Positions 31,810-36,372 of a stretch of DNA of 36,372 bases are shown in pieces. The DNA comes from Campylobacteraceae bacterium (GTDB taxonomy: Bacteria; Campylobacterota; Campylobacteria; Campylobacterales; Sulfurospirillaceae). Position 1 is the first letter of the stretch, and every line of letters starts with the position of its first letter. The position numbers and the translations under genes are program-made. Under the pieces are notes generated by a model that had not been told where the DNA came from, ran no database searches, and saw only the letters and a list, made by a program, of their open reading frames with translations. Location: contig JALUXQ010000192.1 in the NCBI GenBank assembly GCA_027013265.1, forward strand, positions 1 to 36,372. Direction: 5' to 3'.

Positions 31810-33012
31810 CTATCTGTCTAATTTATATGCATCATGAAGTGCACGAACGGCAAGCTCACCATATTTTTCATTGATAATCATGGAGACTTTGATTTCGCTT
31901 GTGCTTATCATCTCTATATTGATACTCTCATCAGCAAGTGTGTCAAATGCTGTACAGGCAACACCACTGTGTGACTTCATACCGACACCCACAACAGAAA
32001 CTTTTACGATATTTTTATCAAACTCTACGCTTTGTGAAGCACCTATGGCTTCCATAGCGTCTCTTGTCATGTCAAGCTCATCTTGGTGGATAGTAAATCC
32101 TAAATTTGTAGAGCCATCCACACCAACATTTTGTATAATCATATCAACATTAATACCCTCGGATGCTAGTTTTCTAAAAATCTCAGCAGCGATTCCTGGT
32201 TTGTCGCTGACTCCTCTTAGGGTAACTCTAGCTTGGTCTTTATCTATAACAATTCCACTCACCAATGGTTTTTCCATGATATCCTCTTCTTTTAAAATAT
32301 ATGTGCCTTCATTATCATTGAAGCTACTTCTTGTGACCAAATTCACACTCAATTTTTTAGCAAGTTCAACTGATCTTGTCTGTAAGACTTTTGCCCCCAA
32401 ACTCGCAAGCTCTAGCATCTCATCGTAGCTAATTCTATCTAGTTTTTTTGCCTTTGGTTCAATTCTAGGATCAGTCGTATAGATACCATCAACATCAGTA
32501 TAAATTTCACAAATATCTGCATTCAGTGCTCCTGCAATCGCCACGGCACTTAAGTCGCTTCCACCTCGACCAAGAGTGGAGACTTCACCAACTTCGGTGA
32601 TACCTTGAAATCCAGCAACAACTACAATCTTGCCATCTCCCAACTCACGCTCCATAGATTTGATATTTATATGCTCTATCCTTGCTTGCGTATGTTTTTT
32701 ATTTGTGACTATTCCAGCTTGTCTGCCACTAAGGGCTGTTGACTCATAACCCATCTCTGTAAGAGCGATAGCTAAAAGTGCACTTGTAACTCTCTCGCCT
32801 GAACTAAGCAGTAGATCCATCTCTCTTTTTTTTGGATTCTGACTAAACTCTCCTGCTAACTTTAGCAACTTATTTGTCTCTCCACTCATAGCAGAAACCA
32901 CAACTACTATGTCATCTCCTGACTCTTTTCTCTTTGCAACTCTTTTTGCAACCTCTTTTATTCTTTCGACACTACCAACACTAGTACCGCCATACTTCTG
33001 CACAACAAGCAT
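31810..33012 (-). CDS. lysC: Aspartate kinase LysC
   Basis: A 400-residue aspartokinase, first step of the aspartate pathway to lysine, methionine, threonine and diaminopimelate. VVQKYGGTSVGSVERI opens the kinase domain; GFQGITEVGEVSTLGRGGSD and EIYTDVDGIYTTDPRI are further signatures. Two ACT domains follow from about residue 265 (VTLRGVSDKPG, VSVVGVGMKSHSGV), so the enzyme is probably feedback-inhibited by amino acids. It starts one base after the rppH stop. Confidence 0.97.
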   Translation of the reverse strand: MLVVQKYGGTSVGSVERIKEVAKRVAKRKESGDDIVVVVSAMSGETNKLLKLAGEFSQNPKKREMDLLLSSGERVTSALLAIALTEMGYESTALSGRQAGIVTNKKHTQARIEHINIKSMERELGDGKIVVVAGFQGITEVGEVSTLGRGGSDLSAVAIAGALNADICEIYTDVDGIYTTDPRIEPKAKKLDRISYDEMLELASLGAKVLQTRSVELAKKLSVNLVTRSSFNDNEGTYILKEEDIMEKPLVSGIVIDKDQARVTLRGVSDKPGIAAEIFRKLASEGINVDMIIQNVGVDGSTNLGFTIHQDELDMTRDAMEAIGASQSVEFDKNIVKVSVVGVGMKSHSGVACTAFDTLADESINIEMISTSEIKVSMIINEKYGELAVRALHDAYKLDR

Positions 33013-33013
33013 T

Positions 33014-33484
33014 TTACAAATAGCCCTCTTTCTTAAAATAATTAATAACTTTCTGATAAGCTGGTCGTTTAAAATATGTAACTAGCTCAAATATATCTTT
33101 TCGTTTCACGAACTTATAAGCATCAAACTCTGGATGCTTAGTATCTAAATTTATCTTTGTATCATCTTTTAATTTAACCAAAAAATAGCTCTGCCTCTGC
33201 CCATCAAACGGATACATTTTTTTGGCTATTGTTTTTGGAAAATCATAACTAATCTCTTCAGGATATTTTGACAATATCTCTATCTCATTGGTGCCTATTT
33301 CCTCTTTTAACTCTCTAAAAAGTGCTGTTTTTGCACTCTCTCCCTCGTCGATGCCACCCTGTGGAAATTGCCAAACATTGTCCATGTCATCTCTTCTTGC
33401 GATAAAAAACTCACAAACCAAAGGGTATCTGCTTGATAGTATCACTGCTGCCACATTTGGTCTGTATTTTTTTATTTCTGACAT
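33014..33484 (-). CDS. rppH: RNA pyrophosphohydrolase RppH (Nudix)
   Basis: A 156-residue Nudix hydrolase that removes pyrophosphate from the 5' end of RNA and starts mRNA decay. The Nudix box is at residues 43-64 (GGIDEG, then the RELKEEIG helix), preceded by the RppH-type NVWQFPQGG. KYRPNVAAVI at the start and KMYPFDGQRQSYFLV are further family marks. It is the first gene of the ten-gene minus-strand run, with GGAAAG before its ATG, and lies divergent from hemW. Confidence 0.95.
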   Translation of the reverse strand: MSEIKKYRPNVAAVILSSRYPLVCEFFIARRDDMDNVWQFPQGGIDEGESAKTALFRELKEEIGTNEIEILSKYPEEISYDFPKTIAKKMYPFDGQRQSYFLVKLKDDTKINLDTKHPEFDAYKFVKRKDIFELVTYFKRPAYQKVINYFKKEGYL

Positions 33485-33501
33485 GTTTACTTTCCGCTGT
33501 G

Positions 33502-33519
33502 TTATTTTAGATAAAATAA
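33502..33519. promoter_or_regulatory. Palindrome in the divergent rppH/hemW promoter region
   Basis: TTATTTTA-GA-TAAAATAA is a perfect palindrome with eight-base arms near the middle of the 64-base divergent gap. It includes -10-like sequence for both directions (minus-strand TATTAT; plus-strand TAAAAT). It may be only two facing promoters, or an AT-rich operator. Confidence 0.4.
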
Positions 33520-33548
33520 TACCAAAAAAGTGATTACTAAGGACTTAA

Positions 33549-34604
33549 ATGCTCATATACCTGCATATACCATTTTGTGACAGCTTGTGCCACTACTGTG
33601 CTTTTAACTCTTATGTAGATAAATTTGATTTGAAACCCTCCTACATGCACTCCTGCATCAAGCAGTTAAAGTCTGAATTATCTCTATTTAAACCAGATAA
33701 AAACTCTATAAAATCACTCTTTATAGGCGGAGGAACTCCCTCTAGCATAAAAACTGAACTCTACATACCTTTTTTTGATCTTATTAAGCCATATCTGAAA
33801 GATGATGCCGAAATAACCACAGAGGCAAATCCAAACTCTGCAACACCTTTGTGGCTAGAGGGTATGAAAAAAATGGGAGTAAATAGAATCAGCTTTGGAG
33901 TGCAAAGTTTTGATGAAAAAAAACTAAAATTCTTAGGAAGAAATCACAATAAAACACAAGCAATTAAAGCTATAACAAAAGCAAGCGAAGTTGGATTTGA
34001 AAATATCTCACTTGATTTGATATACGGCACTAGCATGGACACAAAGGAGTTGCTAATAGAAGATTTGAAGATTGCAAAGAGTTTGCCGATAAATCATATC
34101 AGTGCATATTCACTCACGATAGAAGAAAATACACCGTTTCACAAAACCCCAAAAGTCGCAGTTGACTCGATAGAACTTGCCACATTTTTTACAAATTTGA
34201 TAGAAAAAAGCGGTTTCCCTCAATATGAGATATCAAACTTTGGAGTCTATAATAGCATACACAATCTTGGGTATTGGGAATATGATGACTATATAGGAGT
34301 TGGTGCAGGAGCTGTTGGTTTTTTTAAAGACAGAAGATTTTATCCGCCTAAAAAGATAGAGGGGTATATAAAAAATCCAACACTAAAAGAGACAGAATTT
34401 CTAAAAACTAGGGAGATGCATATAGAGAAAATCTTCCTTGGACTCAGAAGTAAAATCGGTGTAAAACTTAGCGAGTTCAACAAAAAAGAGCTAGAAAATA
34501 TAGAGACATTAACAAAAAGTGGTAAAATAGAAATCAAACACAATAAAATCCACAATACAAACTATCTCTTAAGCGACGAAATAGCTCTTTTTATCACTAA
34601 CTAG
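33549..34604 (+). CDS. hemW: HemW-like radical SAM protein (heme chaperone)
   Basis: A 351-residue radical SAM protein. The cluster motif CX3CX2C is CDSLCHYC near residues 9-16, followed by GGGTPSS, TTEANPNS and RISFGVQSFDEKKLKFLGR. It is shorter than HemN (coproporphyrinogen dehydrogenase, about 450 residues) and lacks its N-terminal extension, which favours HemW, a heme-binding chaperone for respiratory enzymes. AAGGA lies just upstream of ATG. It is divergent from rppH and convergent with hemH. Confidence 0.9.
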   Translation: MLIYLHIPFCDSLCHYCAFNSYVDKFDLKPSYMHSCIKQLKSELSLFKPDKNSIKSLFIGGGTPSSIKTELYIPFFDLIKPYLKDDAEITTEANPNSATPLWLEGMKKMGVNRISFGVQSFDEKKLKFLGRNHNKTQAIKAITKASEVGFENISLDLIYGTSMDTKELLIEDLKIAKSLPINHISAYSLTIEENTPFHKTPKVAVDSIELATFFTNLIEKSGFPQYEISNFGVYNSIHNLGYWEYDDYIGVGAGAVGFFKDRRFYPPKKIEGYIKNPTLKETEFLKTREMHIEKIFLGLRSKIGVKLSEFNKKELENIETLTKSGKIEIKHNKIHNTNYLLSDEIALFITN

Positions 34605-34656
34605 TTTGCAGTTACTCTAATATTTATTTTTCCTTATCAGAACTGCAATGCAATCT

Positions 34657-35586
34657 CTATATTGCAACAAGTCTAATGATAGTCTTCGATATATCTTTAT
34701 TTGGGGCACCAGCAACCCTATAATCGTCAAAACCCAAATTTTTTGCTATCTCTCTATACTCAATGTCAAGTTCAAATTTTGTTTCTGAATTATCAATCAA
34801 AAAGGCTATAGGATAGATTATCACTTTTGGCTTTTTGAGTTTTTTAAGTTTTTCATCAAGATATGGTTTTATCCACTCAATCGGACCAAGTCTTGATTGG
34901 TATGCAAGATGAGTTTTGTAAAAAAAGATATTTTGCGCTATAAGCTCCTGCCTTGCTCGAAAGACATTTTGTTTGATTTGATACATGTAGGGGTCACCAT
35001 TGTCTATGATTTTTTGCGGCAAACCATGAGCTGAAAATACAAGTTCAAACTCACTTGCATCATCCTTTCCTAAAGCCTCTTTTATCTTTTGTACGACAGT
35101 TTTGTTATAAATTTTATCATCATAATATTTCTCAATAACTCTAAATTTATCTCTTGAAATTCCTAATTTTTTGGCATTTTCAAATAAATCATCAAGAGAA
35201 GATTTGGTTGTAGTACTTGAAAAATGAGGATACAAAGGCACTACATAAAATCTATCAAAATCCTTGATTTCACCCAAAACTTCTCGAGCATTTGGTGGAG
35301 TATATCGCATTATGTATCGAACATCTATCTTTAACTCCTTTTTTAGCACCTCTACCAACTCTTTTGTAAACCCAACTATCGGAGATTTACCACCTATTGC
35401 TTCATAATTTTTTGTAGCCTCTTTTAGCCTACTCTTTACTATGTAATAAGCTATCATTTTTCTTATAAATTTTGGTGCACCGATTATCGCTTTATCATTA
35501 AACATATTGTTTAAAAAGAGTTTTACCTCTGATAGATTGTTTGGTCCGCCCATATTTAGTAAAAGCAGAGAAGTCTTCATATCCAT
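34657..35586 (-). CDS. hemH: Ferrochelatase HemH
   Basis: A 309-residue enzyme that inserts Fe2+ into protoporphyrin IX to make protoheme. LLLLNMGGPNNLSEVKLFLNNMFND at the N-terminus and FSAHGLPQKIIDNGDPY, with the metal-site histidine, are the family signatures; SRLGPIEWIKP and the ETKFELDIEY region near the C-terminus are also typical. AGGGAT lies upstream of ATG 35586; a second ATG two codons later is possible. A minus-strand TATAAT at 35611-35616 is the likely promoter. Confidence 0.96.
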   Translation of the reverse strand: MDMKTSLLLLNMGGPNNLSEVKLFLNNMFNDKAIIGAPKFIRKMIAYYIVKSRLKEATKNYEAIGGKSPIVGFTKELVEVLKKELKIDVRYIMRYTPPNAREVLGEIKDFDRFYVVPLYPHFSSTTTKSSLDDLFENAKKLGISRDKFRVIEKYYDDKIYNKTVVQKIKEALGKDDASEFELVFSAHGLPQKIIDNGDPYMYQIKQNVFRARQELIAQNIFFYKTHLAYQSRLGPIEWIKPYLDEKLKKLKKPKVIIYPIAFLIDNSETKFELDIEYREIAKNLGFDDYRVAGAPNKDISKTIIRLVAI

Positions 35587-35610
35587 TTTATCCCTATAAA
35601 GTTTTCCAAC

Positions 35611-35654
35611 ATTATACTATATTTATCTTTCTTTGATTAAAAATAGGATATAAT
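35611..35654. promoter_or_regulatory. Divergent hemH and tatB promoters
   Basis: The 141-base gap between hemH and tatB holds two perfect -10 boxes: minus-strand TATAAT at 35611-35616 for hemH and plus-strand TATAAT at 35649-35654 for tatB. The latter sits inside a small AGGATATAATCCT palindrome. Neither has a clear -35 box. Confidence 0.6.
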
Positions 35655-35664
35655 CCTCTTCTTT

Positions 35665-35702
35665 AACTGACCTTTACGCACTACAATAGGCAAAGTTCAG
35701 TT
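35665..35702 (+). repeat. Truncated copy of the AACTGACC repeat element in the tatB leader
   Basis: AACTGACCTTTACGCAC is followed by TACAATAGGCAAAGTTCAGTT. It matches the left terminal repeat and first hairpin arm of the element at 24467-24584, with a few changes, and stops at a TCAGTT that forms a short inverted repeat with the starting AACTGA. It lies between the tatB -10 box and its ribosome site, so it is transcribed as leader RNA. Confidence 0.6.
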
Positions 35703-35727
35703 ATTTAAACTTACTTAAGGTGTAAAT

Positions 35728-36123
35728 ATGTTTGGTATGGGTTTTAGTGAGTTACTTTTGATAGGGGTTATAGCCATTCTTTTTTTGGGTCCTGATAAAC
35801 TGCCTGAAGCTATGGTGCAAATAGCAAAATTTTTTAAAAGCTTTAAAAGTAGTATAAATGAAGCAAAATCTTCGATTGAGCAAGAGATAAAAATGAGTGA
35901 ATTAAAAGAGGAGGCGCTAGAGTACAAAAAACAGCTTACATCCACTGCTAATAGCGTCAAGAAACAGCTCTCAGTCGATGAATTAGAAGAGATAAAGAGT
36001 AGTACAAAAGATATTAGCGAATCCATAAAAGATTTAAAAAATGATGCATTAGAGACAAAAAAAATCATACAAAACCCTATGAATAAAGATAGTATAATCA
36101 CAAATGATAAGGAAGATATTTAA
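35728..36123 (+). CDS. tatB: Sec-independent protein translocase subunit TatB
   Basis: A 131-residue TatA/B-family protein. One N-terminal membrane segment (GFSELLLIGVIAILFLGPDKLP) with Glu near residue 8 and the GP hinge precedes an amphipathic helix and a long charged coiled-coil tail. The MFGMGFSELLLIGVIA start and the length favour TatB, which with TatC binds twin-arginine signal peptides, over the shorter pore-forming TatA. AAGGTG precedes ATG 35728. It overlaps tatC by one base (TAATG). Confidence 0.92.
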   Translation: MFGMGFSELLLIGVIAILFLGPDKLPEAMVQIAKFFKSFKSSINEAKSSIEQEIKMSELKEEALEYKKQLTSTANSVKKQLSVDELEEIKSSTKDISESIKDLKNDALETKKIIQNPMNKDSIITNDKEDI

Positions 36124-36372
36124 TGTTTGATGAATTAAGACCACATTTGGCTGAACTTAGAAAAAGACTTGGCATCTCTCTAGCTGCGATATTTATCCTA
36201 TTTTTTGTCTGCTTCTCCTTTTGGGAGCCATTGTTGGCATGGATGATTGCTCCACTTAATGGTGTTTTGCCTGATGGCTCACATGTGATTTTTACCAAAG
36301 TTCAAGAGCCTTTTTTTACAGCCATCAAAGTATCTTTTTTTGCTGCATTAATGCTTTCATTGCCTATAATAT
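36123..36372 (+). CDS. tatC: Sec-independent protein translocase subunit TatC (partial)
   Basis: The first ~83 residues of TatC run off the right edge. The start MFDELRPHLAELRKRLGISL carries the conserved cytoplasmic H-L-x-E-L-R-x-R motif needed for signal-peptide recognition. The first membrane segment (AAIFILFFVCFSFW), a periplasmic loop with the PDGSHVIFTKVQEPFF segment, and the start of the second helix follow. The ATG overlaps the tatB stop. Confidence 0.95.
   Translation, partial: MFDELRPHLAELRKRLGISLAAIFILFFVCFSFWEPLLAWMIAPLNGVLPDGSHVIFTKVQEPFFTAIKVSFFAALMLSLPII

Noticed and set aside
34606..34648. Inverted repeat TTGCAGTT/AACTGCAA between hemW and hemH as a bidirectional terminator
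   Set aside because: The arms are only eight bases with a 27-base loop and no clear T-run directly after the stem in either direction, so it is too weak to call.
10..36372. CRISPR arrays, tRNA or rRNA genes, transposase genes
   Set aside because: No regularly spaced direct repeats, no cloverleaf-like segments in the gaps and no transposase motifs were found. The only repeats are the short ones listed.

Overview
The window is AT-rich, densely packed bacterial chromosome. It most resembles the Campylobacterota (formerly Epsilonproteobacteria), probably a free-living Sulfurimonas-like organism. The evidence is gene order and family markers: argG-(rhodanese)-rplI-hslV-hslU-era; lysC-hobA-holB-folP, where HobA is a Campylobacterota-specific DnaA partner; rpsO-Rrf2-flhA; and a transformation/type IV pilus-like operon matching Campylobacter cts genes. 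No database search was possible, so the genus is an inference.

Layout. (1) 1-3692, plus strand: the end of argG, a rhodanese, rplI, hslVU and era, nearly gapless. (2) 3693-13018, plus strand: a promoter and then nine overlapping genes for a type IV pilus/type II secretion-like envelope machine. In order these are a PilM-PilN fusion, a PilO-like protein, a PilP/CtsR-like protein, a secretin, an ExeA/MshM-like ATPase, a TPR membrane protein, an unknown exported protein, the GspE/PilB-type ATPase and the GspF/PilC-type platform. The order equals the mshI-J-K-L-M-N-E-G block of Vibrio MSHA operons, with one extra gene, and it also covers the Campylobacter ctsR-D-P-X-E-F block used for DNA uptake. 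No pilin or prepilin peptidase lies here. (3) 13028-19330, minus strand: flgH, a small unknown gene coupled to dsbD, and the hrcA-grpE-dnaK heat-shock operon with a consensus promoter, a degenerate CIRCE operator and a perfect terminator hairpin. (4) 19518-20466, minus strand: a small XRE-type regulator coupled to a 42-residue ORF, then rpsO with its promoter, leader hairpin and terminator.

(5) 20573-24472, plus strand: an Rrf2 regulator, flhA (start codon problematic), a DHH phosphoesterase and a small acidic protein. (6) 24467-24584: a 118-bp hairpin-rich element with terminal inverted repeats that supply the stop codons of both flanking genes. A truncated relative lies in the tatB leader at 35665-35702. 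(7) 24579-33484, minus strand: a ten-gene run reading rppH-lysC-hobA-holB-folP-TSUP permease-ligA-tlyA-ribF-cmoA. (8) 33549-36372: hemW (plus), hemH (minus), tatB and the start of tatC (plus).

Most of the window is housekeeping. The parts most worth a second look are the complete MSHA/Cts-like operon with its unassigned gene, the inverted-repeat element that ends two genes, the regulator plus microprotein pair, and the apparent ATT start of flhA. No tRNA, rRNA, CRISPR array or insertion sequence with a transposase was seen.
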